Position numbers and translations under genes: made by a program. From positions 1 to 37,851 of the forward strand of contig CAMCYP010000011.1 of assembly GCA_945885345.1 (NCBI GenBank): a DNA stretch of 37,851 bases. The letters are read 5' to 3'. This DNA comes from Bordetella parapertussis (GTDB lineage Bacteria > Pseudomonadota > Gammaproteobacteria > Burkholderiales > SG8-41). The number at the start of each line of letters is the position of its first letter. Within the stretch, counting starts at the first letter, position 1. Of the stretch, positions 8,585 to 17,415 are shown piece after piece. The notes below the pieces were generated by a model that worked only from the letters and a program-made list of their open reading frames with translations, did not search any database and had not been told where the DNA came from.

Positions 8585-9544
8585 ATGAAACCGTTCTCCC
8601 GATGGTTGATCGCCGCGGCATTGATTGCCCCCACGCTGCACGCCGCCGAAAATTATCCCAACCGGCCGATCCGCATGATCATCCCCAGCGGCGCCGGCGG
8701 CATCACCGACATCATCGGCCGCGCGATTGCGCCGAAACTGGCCGACAGCTTCGGCCAGCAGGTGGTCATCGACAACCGGCCCGGTGCCAGCGGCATCCTC
8801 GGCACCGGCATCGTTGCCAAGTCCGCGCCCGACGGTTACACGCTGCTGATGGCATTCCCGTCACATCCGGTCAACCAGAGCCTGTTCAAGGATGTCCCGT
8901 ACGACACGGCGAAAGATTTCTCCGGAATCACGCTGGTCAGCGCGGTGTCACCGGTGTTGATCGTCGGCGTGCAGTCGCCGGCGCGCTCGGTGAAGGACCT
9001 GCTGGATCTGGCCAAAGCAAAACCGGGTGCGCTCAATCACGGCTCGGTCGGTGCCGGCAGCATGGGCTCACTTGGCGCGGAACTGCTGCGTTCGATGGCG
9101 GGCATCAAATTCACGCAGGTGGCCTACAAGGGTTCGCCGCAGGCGCTGACCGCGGTGATTTCCGGCGAAATCGATTTTTACCTGATCGGCTCCGCCGGCA
9201 CTGTGGGCCCGCAAGTCAAGGCCGGGCGCATCCGCGCACTCGGCGTCGGCGCGAAGCAGCGGCTGGCGATCCTGCCTGATGTACCGCCGATCGGCGACAC
9301 GCTGCCCGGTTATGAAGCGCGCGGCTGGAACGGCATCCTTGCGCCTGCCGGCACACCCAAAGCCGTCATCGACCGGCTGAACCGCGAAATCGTCAAGGTG
9401 GTACGCGCACCGGAATTCGCGCAGGTGCTGGTTGGCGAAGGCGCAACCGCAGTCGGCAACACGCCGGCGGAATTCGACACCATCATCCGTGCCGACATCA
9501 AGAAGTGGGCAAAGATCATCAAGGACACCGGCATCCGCCAGTAA
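8585..9544 (+). CDS. Bug-family tripartite tricarboxylate-type receptor (second copy)
   Basis: Periplasmic binding protein of 319 residues. The signal peptide is MKPFSRWLIAAALIAPTLHA, cleaved before AENYPNRPIR. Family blocks include IRMIIPSGAGGITD, VVIDNRPGASGILG, DGYTLLMAFPSHPVN, VPYDTAKDF, ARSVKDLLDLAKAKPG and GRIRALGVGAKQR. CAGGAG lies about 8 bases upstream of this ATG, so it is preferred over the long upstream extension to 8408. It begins a two-gene plus-strand unit with the alpha/beta hydrolase 51 bases downstream. It is distantly similar to the first copy, so the two are paralogues and not a recent duplication. Confidence 0.93.
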   Translation: MKPFSRWLIAAALIAPTLHAAENYPNRPIRMIIPSGAGGITDIIGRAIAPKLADSFGQQVVIDNRPGASGILGTGIVAKSAPDGYTLLMAFPSHPVNQSLFKDVPYDTAKDFSGITLVSAVSPVLIVGVQSPARSVKDLLDLAKAKPGALNHGSVGAGSMGSLGAELLRSMAGIKFTQVAYKGSPQALTAVISGEIDFYLIGSAGTVGPQVKAGRIRALGVGAKQRLAILPDVPPIGDTLPGYEARGWNGILAPAGTPKAVIDRLNREIVKVVRAPEFAQVLVGEGATAVGNTPAEFDTIIRADIKKWAKIIKDTGIRQ

Positions 9545-9595
9545 CTTGGCGTCCGTGCATTTTTAATTCTCAAACAAAATTTTCCAGGAACAGCC

Positions 9596-10387
9596 ATGCC
9601 CTACCTCGATTTACCGGACTGCAGGATGCATTACCTGGTCGACGACCACACCGACGGCTGGACCAGGCCGGACACCGTGCTGTTCGTGCATGGCTTCACC
9701 GAATGCACCGAAGCCTGGCGCGCCTGGGTGCCGCATTTCTCGCGGCGTTACCGCATGCTGCGCATCGACCAGCGCGGTTTCGGCCTGTCGACGCCGGTGC
9801 CGAAAGATTACCCGCTGAGCAACGAACGTTATATCGATGACCTGTCGCAGGTCATCCGCGAGGTCTGCAACGGTGGGCCGGTGCATGTGGTCGGCGGCAA
9901 AAGCGGCGGCATCAGCGTGCTGGCGCTGGCCGCGGCGCGGCCGGAACTGGTGAAAACCGTGACCGTATCGTGCTCACCGGTGACGCCGCCCAATGCCGAA
10001 GGCTGGATCGCGGAAATGGAACGCAGCAGCGTCCGCGCCTGGGCCAAACGCACGCAGCGCGACCGTATGGGCAGCAAGATGCCCGAAGCCGGCATCGACT
10101 GGTGGTCGGACATGATGGGGCGCGCGCCGCTGTCGACCATCCACGCCTACATGCGCTGGGTCGGCGCCATCGACATCCGCGAAGACATCAAGCGCATCCA
10201 GTGTCCGACGCTGGTCATCGGTACCGACACCGCACGCCGCGGCAAGGCAGTTTTCGAGGGCTGGCAAAAAACCATTCCGAACTCGGAACTGGCGATCCTG
10301 CCCATCGACGGTTATCACGCCGGCGGCACCGATCCCGACCTCACCGCAAAAACCACGCTCGAATTCATCGCGCGCCGGGGCAAATAA
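9596..10387 (+). CDS. Alpha/beta hydrolase (esterase/haloperoxidase-like)
   Basis: Cytoplasmic alpha/beta hydrolase of 263 residues. The oxyanion segment is VLFVHGFTECTEAW, followed by RMLRIDQRGFGLSTP. The nucleophile elbow is GGKSGG with Ser103. The likely general base is the His in DGYHAGGTDPDLTA near the C-terminus. CAGGAA precedes the ATG. It resembles the broad family of 3-oxoadipate enol-lactonase and haloperoxidase-like enzymes; the substrate is unknown. It likely shares a transcript with the Bug receptor upstream, which suggests action on the imported ligand or a derivative. Confidence 0.88.
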   Translation: MPYLDLPDCRMHYLVDDHTDGWTRPDTVLFVHGFTECTEAWRAWVPHFSRRYRMLRIDQRGFGLSTPVPKDYPLSNERYIDDLSQVIREVCNGGPVHVVGGKSGGISVLALAAARPELVKTVTVSCSPVTPPNAEGWIAEMERSSVRAWAKRTQRDRMGSKMPEAGIDWWSDMMGRAPLSTIHAYMRWVGAIDIREDIKRIQCPTLVIGTDTARRGKAVFEGWQKTIPNSELAILPIDGYHAGGTDPDLTAKTTLEFIARRGK

Positions 10388-10415
10388 GCCGTACCGGTCA
10401 GCGAATGACGCAGTG

Positions 10416-11645
10416 CTAGCGGCGCCCCCTGCGATCGGCGATACCTGCCGCCCAGGAATAGGAAACCTGCTCTTCGGGTGCGAAGGGAATCTCGACTGCA
10501 CTGCCGGGCGGGTATGACTTGCTGTGTTGCGCAAGTTGTCGCAGGCGCTGCGCTTCACGCGCATGTACGAGTGCCAGCGGATCCGCGCATCCGAGTACCC
10601 GCGCCGCATGCAGCGGCCAGTTCGGATCATCCATCAGGCCACGCGCCAGCGCGATGAGGTCGGCATGGCCTTCCTGCAGCAGGGACTCCGCATGCTGCGC
10701 ATCGCTGATCATGCCGACCGCCACAGTGGGCATGCCGGTCTCGCGCCGGATTTCGCGCGCATAACCCGCCTGGAAACCCGGCACGCGGGGAACCGCAGAC
10801 AAACCGCCTTCGCCGCCGAGGGCGATGCCGCCGGATGAACAATCCACCATGTCCACGCCGCGCTGTTTCAGTTCGCGCACCAGCGCCAGCGTTTCATCGA
10901 TGCCCCAGACACCACCGGGGCCTTCGACCGCCGAAGTGCGGAACCACAGCGGGCGGTCCTGGGGCCAGACATCGCGCACCGCTTCAACAACTTCTAGCGC
11001 ATAACGCATGCGGTTTTCAAGACTGCCGCCGTAGGCATCCGTACGTCTGTTCGACAGCGGCGACAGGAACTGGTGAATCAGGTAACCGTGGGCGCCGTGG
11101 ATTTCGCAGATGTCGTAACCGGCATCGACGGATCGTTGCGCAGCTTCACGCCAGGCGACGATGGTGGCGCGGATGTCACTCACGTCCATCTCGCGCGGAA
11201 TCGCGCCGTCCGGCGTTGGCGGCAAAGGGCTGGGCGAGATGCCCTGCCAGGGCCGCTCGGCCTCGGTGAGCACGGCACGATCCTTCAACGGACCATGCTG
11301 GGACGCGCGCCGGCCGCAGTGGCCGAGCTGGATCGCGGGTACGGCACCCATCGACTTGATGAAATCGGTGATGCGCCGGTAGGCGGGGATGTGGCTGTCC
11401 TTGTAGATGCCGGCGCAGTGATGTGTCTTGCGGCCGCGCGCTTCGACAGCGCTTTCTTCACCGAACACGATGCCGCATCCGCCCATCGCGAAACGGCCGA
11501 AATTGACCAGCTGCCACTCTTCGGGGCCACCGTCATCCGACAGGTACTGGCACATCGGCGAACTCACGATGCGATTGCGGGAAACGATGGTGCGCAGCTT
11601 GATCGGGGTGAACAGCAGCGGCAGGTCGCGGGGTGTTTCGTTCAT
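10416..11645 (-). CDS. Old Yellow Enzyme family NADH:flavin oxidoreductase (YqjM-like)
   Basis: FMN-dependent ene-reductase-type enzyme, 409 residues from the ATG at 11645; the extension to 11723 is not family-like. It starts with LFTPIKLRTIVSRNRIVSSPMCQY, where the Cys matches the redox-tuning Cys of YqjM-class enzymes. Other family blocks are the HGAHGYLIHQFLSPLSN active-site strand, RTDAYGGSLENRMR, and ADLIALARGLMDDPNWP for flavin phosphate binding. It would reduce activated C=C bonds with NAD(P)H; the natural substrate is unknown. It lies 56 bases downstream of hrpA on the same strand. The last about 40 residues are a tail beyond the barrel. Confidence 0.92.
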   Translation of the reverse strand: MNETPRDLPLLFTPIKLRTIVSRNRIVSSPMCQYLSDDGGPEEWQLVNFGRFAMGGCGIVFGEESAVEARGRKTHHCAGIYKDSHIPAYRRITDFIKSMGAVPAIQLGHCGRRASQHGPLKDRAVLTEAERPWQGISPSPLPPTPDGAIPREMDVSDIRATIVAWREAAQRSVDAGYDICEIHGAHGYLIHQFLSPLSNRRTDAYGGSLENRMRYALEVVEAVRDVWPQDRPLWFRTSAVEGPGGVWGIDETLALVRELKQRGVDMVDCSSGGIALGGEGGLSAVPRVPGFQAGYAREIRRETGMPTVAVGMISDAQHAESLLQEGHADLIALARGLMDDPNWPLHAARVLGCADPLALVHAREAQRLRQLAQHSKSYPPGSAVEIPFAPEEQVSYSWAAGIADRRGRR

Positions 11646-11701
11646 CTTGTGGAATCTTTCATTACGGAATTTTGTAGTGTAATTGAACGCATATTTCTTG
11701 C

Positions 11702-14700
11702 TCACTGGTCCATCAGGCTCCACAGCTTGTCGAGCCGTTTGTACGACACTGGCGACGGCGTCTTCAGCTCCTGTGCGTAGAGCGACACGCGCAGCTCCTC
11801 GATGTGCCAGCGGAACTCCAGCAGACGCGGATCAACCATACCCGCCTTCTGCTGCTGGTCGAGGCGCATTTCGTAACGGCCCCAAAGCTGGGCGATGCTC
11901 GCCGCATGTTTGGCGTCACGCTCGGCGTTCGCCGGAAACTTGGTGAGCCGCATGCGCATCGCCTGCAGGTAGCGCGGCAGCTGCGACAGTTGCGGCCACG
12001 GCGTGGCATTGAAAAAGCCCCTGTAGACCAGGCGCTGGAGTTGCGCGCGGATGTCGTTGGCAGCACGCACCGCGGTGCCCTTGGTCGCACCCAGCGCCAG
12101 CGACAGCAGGTGATGCTCCGCGGCAATGGTCACAAAAATCCGGCACGCTGCCTCATTGACCGCCGGCAGCCGCGTACGCGCGCGCTTGACCTGATCCTCA
12201 AATGCCTTCAATCCCCGCGGCAATTCGTCGTCACCAATGAAGGCACGGTCACAGATCGCGCTGACCAGGTCGGCGCGCAGTTCATCGACATTGGCAACAG
12301 TGCGCAACTGCAGCGCCGCCTGTTCGAAGCCGCGCAGATTTTTTTCGAGCTGGCGCATCTGCTCTTTCAGCGTAAAGCGCATCAGCCGCACCACGCCGGC
12401 GCGCATCGCCGCCTGCGCCGCCTGCTCGACATCGAACAACTGGATCGCCACACTGTCGCCTTCGTCGGCCAGCGCCGGATAACCGGTGACTTTGCGACCG
12501 GCGCGGGTGAACGTCAGTGTCTGTGGCAAATCGCCGAAATCCCAGCTGCGGATATCCTTGCGTTCGATGCCGGTAGTCGTCGTGCTGAAGGTCAGTTGCG
12601 CCGCTTCGCCGAGCTGGGCTTTTAATGCGACCAGGTCACGGCCCTGCGCCAGTTCGCGTCCCGATTCGTCAATCACGCGGTAGTTGCAGCGCAGGTGCGG
12701 CGGATAATCGATGCCGGCGGCCTCCTCTCGCGCCAGCGGCGCACCGGACGCGCGCGAGGCATAACGCGCGACTGCATCGCCGAGGAGACCTTGAGCACTC
12801 CCTTCAGTCTGCAGGAAACGCGTCACATGTTCTGACGGTGGCGTCAGGTGGCGCCGCCAGTTTTTCGGCAGCGCCTTGAACGCAAACGCGACCTTGTCGC
12901 GGACCATGCCCGGCACCAGCCAGTCGAAGGCTGCGGCATCAAGTTTGTTCAGCAAAGCCAGCGGCACCGTGGCCGTGATGCCATCGAGCGCATGGCCGGG
13001 ATCAAAACGGTACTTCAGCGGCACATCGAATTCGCCCGCATGCAGGCTGTCGGGAAATTGCGCCTCGGTGATGTCCTCCGCGGCATGGCGCATCAGATAC
13101 TCGCGCGTCAGCAGCAGGTGTGCGGCGTTTTTCTGCTCGGCTTCCTTGCGCCACTTCTCGAAACCGGCGCCGTTGACGATGTCCTGCGGAATCAGCGCGT
13201 CGTAGAACGCGAAGATCGCCTCGTCACTGACCAGCACGTCGCGTTTGCGCGCCTTGTGCTCCAGCTCCTGCACTTCTTTTATAAGTAATTGATTTTGTTG
13301 AATAAATTTAGACTGCGTGGCGTAATCCCCGGCGACCAGGGCTTGGCGAATGAAGATCTCGCGCGATTCCTGCGGATTGATTGCGCCGTAATGCACGCGG
13401 CGTTTGGGCACGATGGTGATGCCGTACAGCGTCACTCGCTCAAAGGCCGTGACCATCGCACGTTCGCGCTCCCAGTGCGGATCAAAATAATGGCGGTCGA
13501 CCAGGTCGCGTGCCAGCGGCTCTATCCATTCGGGTTCGATGCGCGCCACACTCCTCGCATACAAGCGCGCCGTATCGACCAGTTCGCCGGCCATCACCCA
13601 TTTTGGCTGTGCTTTACGCAAACCCGAACCGGGAAAAATCGTGAACTTGATGCCGCGCGCCCCCATGTATTCGCCATCTTCATTCTTGAAACCGATGTTG
13701 CCGAGCAGTCCGGCGAGCAACGCACGATGGATCTGTTCCGGTGTGGCCACTGTTTCGTTGACCTGCATGCCGAGTTCGGCCACCAGCGATGCGAGCTGGC
13801 TGTGGATGTCGCGCCATTCGCGCAGCCGGCGCTGTGACAGAAACTGCGCGGCGAGTTCCTGCGCCAGCTTGCTGTTGGATTTTTTGTGCTGAATGGCATC
13901 ACTGAAAAACTGCCACAGCTTCAGGTACGCCATGAAATCCGATTTGTCGTCGACAAACTGCGCATGCGCGCGGTCTGCGGCCTCGGCTTTGTCGAAGGGC
14001 CGTTCGCGCGGATCCTGCACCGACAGCGCAGAAGCAATGATCAGCACTTCGTTCAGGCAATTTTCCTGCTTCGCGGCAATGATCATGCGCGCAATGCGCG
14101 GGTCGATCGGGAATTTTGCGAGCTGCCAGCCGACGGGCGTCAGCGCCTTTTCCGCATCAACCGCGCCGAGTTCAGCGAGCAACTGGTAGCCGTCGGCGAT
14201 CATCCGCGAGGTCGGTGCTTCCAGAAACGGAAAATCCTCAACATCGCCGATGCGCAGTGCTTTCATGCGCAGGATCACATGAGCCAGCGAGGAGCGCAGG
14301 ATTTCCGGATCGGTGTATTGCGGGCGCGCCGCGTAATCGTCCTCGGCATAGAGGCGGATCGCGATGCCAGCAGCCACGCGACCGCAACGCCCGGCGCGCT
14401 GGTCGGCGGAAGCGCGGGCGATTTTTTCGATCTGCAGCTGCTCGACCTTGTTGCGGTAGCTGTAACGGTTGATGCGCGCGAGCCCGGTATCGACCACGTA
14501 ATGAATGCCGGGAACGGTCAGCGAAGTCTCGGCGACGTTGGTGGCGAGTACGATGCGCCGCGCGCCACCGGACTTGAACACACGATCCTGCTCCTCAAAG
14601 GACAGCCGCGCATACAGCGGCAGGATCTCCGCACCCTTGGGATGATTTTTTCGCAGCGCTTCAGCCGCCTCGCGGATTTCACGCTCGCCGGGCAGGAACA

Positions 14701-15514
14701 CCAGCACATCGCCACCCGCGCGTTCACGCCACAGTTCGGCGACAGCATCGACGATGGCTTCCGTCAATTCTTCATCGCTGTCCGGGCCGGCTCGTCCGGC
14801 ACGGACAGCCTGTTGCCTCCCCTCTCCCGCCGATCCATCGGGAGAGGGGCCGGGGGTGAGGGCAGCTCCGGGCGGCCGATAACGCACTTCCACCGGATAG
14901 GTGCGGCCTGAGACTTCGATCACCGGTGCCGGTTTGCCATTGGTCGAAAAATGTTCGGCAAACCGTGTGGCATCAATGGTCGCCGAGGTGACGATGATTT
15001 TCAGATCCGGTCGCCGCGACATCAGCCGCTTCAGGTAACCAAGCAGAAAATCGATGTTCAGGCTGCGCTCATGCGCCTCGTCGATGATCAGTGTGTCGTA
15101 GGCACGCAGATCGCGGTCACCCTGGGTTTCGGCGAGCAGGATGCCGTCAGTCATCAGCTTGATATAGCTGTTCGATGACAGCTTGTCGGAAAAACGCACC
15201 TTGTAACCGACGGCATGGCCGAGCGGCGTTTTCAGTTCCTGCGCGATGCGCGTCGCCACCGTGCGCGCAGCAATGCGCCGCGGCTGGGTGTGGCCGATCA
15301 GGCCATGCACGCCGCGCTGCAGTTCGAGACAGATCTTCGGCAGCTGCGTGGTTTTTCCGGAACCGGTTTCGCCACAGATGATGACCACCTGATTGTCAGC
15401 GATGGCGCACCGGATGTCCGCACGCATCGCCACCACCGGCAGGTCGTCGGGGTACGTCGGCTGCGGCAGGTTGCGCAGGCGTTGTGCGATGTCTTCGGGA
15501 GTGCGGGGTTTCAT
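11702..15514 (-). CDS. hrpA: ATP-dependent RNA helicase HrpA, with a repeat-encoded insert
   Basis: DEAH-box helicase of 1270 residues, near the usual length (about 1300). Motif I is GETGSGKT (48-55), motif II DEAH (145-148), motif III SAT (177-179), and motif VI QRAGRCGRV. Helicase-associated and OB regions follow, then the long HrpA-specific C-terminal half with DWLVPGMVRDKV. In bacteria HrpA acts in mRNA processing and in rescuing stalled ribosomes. The ATG has AAGG 6 bases upstream. Between the two RecA domains, after EVRYRPPG, about 29 residues (217-245) have no counterpart in E. coli HrpA. They are encoded by two palindromes, annotated separately. The frame is kept, so the protein is probably functional with an extended linker. 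Confidence 0.96.
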   Translation of the reverse strand: MKPRTPEDIAQRLRNLPQPTYPDDLPVVAMRADIRCAIADNQVVIICGETGSGKTTQLPKICLELQRGVHGLIGHTQPRRIAARTVATRIAQELKTPLGHAVGYKVRFSDKLSSNSYIKLMTDGILLAETQGDRDLRAYDTLIIDEAHERSLNIDFLLGYLKRLMSRRPDLKIIVTSATIDATRFAEHFSTNGKPAPVIEVSGRTYPVEVRYRPPGAALTPGPSPDGSAGEGRQQAVRAGRAGPDSDEELTEAIVDAVAELWRERAGGDVLVFLPGEREIREAAEALRKNHPKGAEILPLYARLSFEEQDRVFKSGGARRIVLATNVAETSLTVPGIHYVVDTGLARINRYSYRNKVEQLQIEKIARASADQRAGRCGRVAAGIAIRLYAEDDYAARPQYTDPEILRSSLAHVILRMKALRIGDVEDFPFLEAPTSRMIADGYQLLAELGAVDAEKALTPVGWQLAKFPIDPRIARMIIAAKQENCLNEVLIIASALSVQDPRERPFDKAEAADRAHAQFVDDKSDFMAYLKLWQFFSDAIQHKKSNSKLAQELAAQFLSQRRLREWRDIHSQLASLVAELGMQVNETVATPEQIHRALLAGLLGNIGFKNEDGEYMGARGIKFTIFPGSGLRKAQPKWVMAGELVDTARLYARSVARIEPEWIEPLARDLVDRHYFDPHWERERAMVTAFERVTLYGITIVPKRRVHYGAINPQESREIFIRQALVAGDYATQSKFIQQNQLLIKEVQELEHKARKRDVLVSDEAIFAFYDALIPQDIVNGAGFEKWRKEAEQKNAAHLLLTREYLMRHAAEDITEAQFPDSLHAGEFDVPLKYRFDPGHALDGITATVPLALLNKLDAAAFDWLVPGMVRDKVAFAFKALPKNWRRHLTPPSEHVTRFLQTEGSAQGLLGDAVARYASRASGAPLAREEAAGIDYPPHLRCNYRVIDESGRELAQGRDLVALKAQLGEAAQLTFSTTTTGIERKDIRSWDFGDLPQTLTFTRAGRKVTGYPALADEGDSVAIQLFDVEQAAQAAMRAGVVRLMRFTLKEQMRQLEKNLRGFEQAALQLRTVANVDELRADLVSAICDRAFIGDDELPRGLKAFEDQVKRARTRLPAVNEAACRIFVTIAAEHHLLSLALGATKGTAVRAANDIRAQLQRLVYRGFFNATPWPQLSQLPRYLQAMRMRLTKFPANAERDAKHAASIAQLWGRYEMRLDQQQKAGMVDPRLLEFRWHIEELRVSLYAQELKTPSPVSYKRLDKLWSLMDQ
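14779..14862. repeat. Two-hairpin palindromic repeat inserted in frame in hrpA
   Basis: Hairpin A has 10-bp perfect arms: CCCCTCTCCC (14819-14828) and GGGAGAGGGG (14840-14849), followed by CCGGGGGTGAGGG. This sequence type is a widely dispersed repeat in proteobacteria that typically translates as LTPGPSP, as here (residues 219-225 of HrpA). Hairpin B has arms CTGTCCG-g-GCCGG and CCGGC-a-CGGACAG (14779-14809) around a CTCGT loop, with one mismatch. Insert length is consistent with a multiple of three. Exact edges cannot be set without an uninterrupted relative. Confidence 0.75.
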
Positions 15515-15524
15515 AAAAAACCTT

Positions 15525-15630
15525 AGCCACAGAGGTCACAGAGTTCACAGAGAACTGCAAACCCCGGAGGGCTTCCTCTGTGAACTCTGTGCACCCCTCA
15601 AGGGGGTATTGAAGTGAATCCTCTGTGGCT
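15525..15630. repeat. Nested inverted repeat of the CACAGAG class, upstream of hrpA
   Basis: Outer arms are AGCCACAGAGG (15525-15535) and CCTCTGTGGCT (15620-15630), perfect 11 bp. Inner arms are CACAGAGTTCACAGAG (15537-15552) and its exact complement at 15576-15591, 16 bp. A third small hairpin, CCCCT-CA-AGGGG, sits between the inner and outer right arms. No reading frame crosses it. It fills most of the 159-base gap between hrpA and the aminopeptidase gene and begins 11 bases before the hrpA start codon, overlapping the usual leader. Similar CACAGAG repeats are known to be dispersed in proteobacterial genomes. It looks like a non-autonomous mobile repeat. Confidence 0.8.
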
Positions 15631-15673
15631 TTAAAGATTTTGACTTTAATGCAGCAAATAAAGCAGACGCGGA

Positions 15674-16717
15674 TTATAACAACGGCGCCAGCGCATCCAG
15701 TCGCGCACTGCGCACTGCCGCCGGCAGTGCGGCCAGTTCGCGCACCGCCGCGTAAAAGCGCGGCAAATCACCGCCGAGTTGCTTGAGCAAAACTTCAAAC
15801 GCCGGTACCCGCTGGGTATAAATGGCCACCGACGCCAGATGCGCATTGCCCAGCGGTTGCGCAAACCAGCGGTCGTAACCGGAAAACCCGCCCCAATCGC
15901 CTTTGCGCTGCTGGTATTGCGTTTGCAGCACTGCAAGCAACCCGGTTTTGCGCCGACGCTTCTCTTCCAGCGTGGCATTGCCGGCATACAGTGCGGCGAG
16001 TTCCGTACGCGTCTGCGTCACCAGCAGGCGGAAATCAGCGCGGTAACGCTGCAGTTGCGTGTAACGCGCGCGGTCGGCATCGCTGCCGTGCCTGGCCAGC
16101 CAGCGCGCGATGCCGGCCTGCTCGACCACGGTGGCGAAAGATTCGTTGAACACGGTATCGTCTTTCACATACAGCAGCTGGTGCGCGAGTTCATGGAACA
16201 GCAGCCGCGCCAGTTCCGGCTCCGGGTAATGGATGAAAGTGTTGAGCAGCGGATCGTTGAACCAGCCGATGGTGGAATATGCCGGCACGCCGCCGACATA
16301 GACGTCGTTACCTTCCGCCGCCAGCGCTGCAGCCCGGCGGCGCGCCTCGGCTTCGGAAAAATAACCGCGGTAACCGACGCAGCCGACCACGGCAAAACAC
16401 CATTGCCGCGGTTCAGTGGAAAACTCCGCCGCCGCAAACACGTTCCACACCACAAACGGCCGCGCGAGATCGGCGTAGGAGCGATAGCTGCGGTTGTCGG
16501 GCAGGCCGAGTTCATGGCTGGCGTAATCGCGGATGCGCGTTGCGCGTTCCAATTGCGTCTTCAGCAGCGGTGACAGGTCGGGATCCTGCAGCAGGCTTTC
16601 CACCGGTTTTTCACGCTGCCAGATTTCAAGCTGGCCACCGACCGACTGCAGGTAATAGGACACATTGCCGCAGCCCGCGAGCAGCAGTGTCAGCAGCACG
16701 GTCATCAAAACGCGCAT
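15674..16717 (-). CDS. Predicted zinc aminopeptidase lipoprotein (COG4324 type)
   Basis: Protein of 347 residues from the ATG at 16717. The N-terminus MRVLMTVLLTLLLAGC is a lipoprotein signal with the lipid-anchored Cys at 16. Zinc motif HELAH is at 175-179 with downstream Glu in NESFATVVEQ (E192), giving a gluzincin-like HExxH...E set. Other conserved stretches are YYLQSVGGQLEIW, VGCVGYRGYFSEAEA and GVPAYSTIGWFNDPLLNTF. These match the family of predicted aminopeptidases described as DUF2265. The start overlaps the stop of the preceding gene by one base (TGATG), so the two are translationally coupled. GGGAAG lies about 9 bases upstream. Confidence 0.88.
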   Translation of the reverse strand: MRVLMTVLLTLLLAGCGNVSYYLQSVGGQLEIWQREKPVESLLQDPDLSPLLKTQLERATRIRDYASHELGLPDNRSYRSYADLARPFVVWNVFAAAEFSTEPRQWCFAVVGCVGYRGYFSEAEARRRAAALAAEGNDVYVGGVPAYSTIGWFNDPLLNTFIHYPEPELARLLFHELAHQLLYVKDDTVFNESFATVVEQAGIARWLARHGSDADRARYTQLQRYRADFRLLVTQTRTELAALYAGNATLEEKRRRKTGLLAVLQTQYQQRKGDWGGFSGYDRWFAQPLGNAHLASVAIYTQRVPAFEVLLKQLGGDLPRFYAAVRELAALPAAVRSARLDALAPLL

Positions 16718-17352
16718 CAGGCGAACTTCCCGTTGCGCAGGAATGCGCAGCACTGCCGTGCGACTTCGCGCGAGACCAGCATCTCGGTATGGCCGACGTT
16801 CAGTTCAATGCGTTGGGCACCCGGCACCGCGGTCTCTGTCAGCGTCACCACGCCATCGTGCGGCCGCGGCAGGTCGGGCGCAATCAGCCGTCCCAGGCCG
16901 TAACCCCGCGTACCGGCAATGATGCCGATTTCCGCAATACCGTCCGGCGCCGGCCGCGATTCACGCAGCCATTCGACAATGCTGCGGCCGAGCAAGGAGC
17001 TGCCGCCCGGAAACTGCGCGAGGCGCTCCGCGGCAAAGCTGCCGGCGTACGGCGTGCCGATCAGGATCAGCCGGCCGCAACGCAGCTGGCGATTCATCTG
17101 CAGCATTTTCAGTGCCACCAGTCCGCCCATGCTGTGCGCGACGATATGTACGCGCGGCGCCGCAATGCTCGCGCAATAACGTGCGAAGCGTTCAGCGTTT
17201 TCACTCAGTGTCAGTCGCATCGACGGATAGGAGTACGTGCGCGCAGCAAAACCATCCTGCGTAATGCGCCGTGTCAGCCAGCCCATCACCAGACCGTGCA
17301 CCCACAGGCCGTGGATGACGATCACCGGTTCCGCAGCCGTTACTGGTGGCAT
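16717..17352 (-). CDS. Small alpha/beta hydrolase, lipase/PGAP1-like
   Basis: Protein of 211 residues. It begins EPVIVIHGLWVHG, has the nucleophile elbow AHSMGG with Ser74, and likely uses the Asp in PHDGVVTLTET and the His in NVGHTEML to complete the triad. This is the layout of small triacylglycerol lipase-like esterases and permuted-free PGAP1-like hydrolases. No signal peptide is evident, so it is probably cytoplasmic. It is coupled by a 1-base overlap to the aminopeptidase lipoprotein gene. No clear Shine-Dalgarno precedes the ATG; a 14-bp palindrome occupies that site. Hydrolase is certain, substrate unknown. Confidence 0.87.
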   Translation of the reverse strand: MPPVTAAEPVIVIHGLWVHGLVMGWLTRRITQDGFAARTYSYPSMRLTLSENAERFARYCASIAAPRVHIVAHSMGGLVALKMLQMNRQLRCGRLILIGTPYAGSFAAERLAQFPGGSSLLGRSIVEWLRESRPAPDGIAEIGIIAGTRGYGLGRLIAPDLPRPHDGVVTLTETAVPGAQRIELNVGHTEMLVSREVARQCCAFLRNGKFA

Positions 17353-17356
17353 TCAG

Positions 17357-17370
17357 CGCAGCATGCTGCG
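17357..17370. promoter_or_regulatory. Perfect 14-bp palindrome CGCAGCATGCTGCG at a start site
   Basis: CGCAGCATGCTGCG lies 4 bases upstream of the ATG of the lipase-like gene, where a ribosome site would be expected. The rest of the gap (17371-17415) is AT-rich and likely promoter. It may be an operator or an mRNA hairpin affecting initiation. Confidence 0.4.
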
Positions 17371-17415
17371 AATGAAATCATAAGATATTGTTTTTATTGA
17401 TATTTTAATCATTAC

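Noticed and set aside
13886..14911. 341-codon plus-strand frame opposite hrpA
   Set aside because: Antisense to the helicase core motifs; composition fits a shadow of high-GC codon bias.
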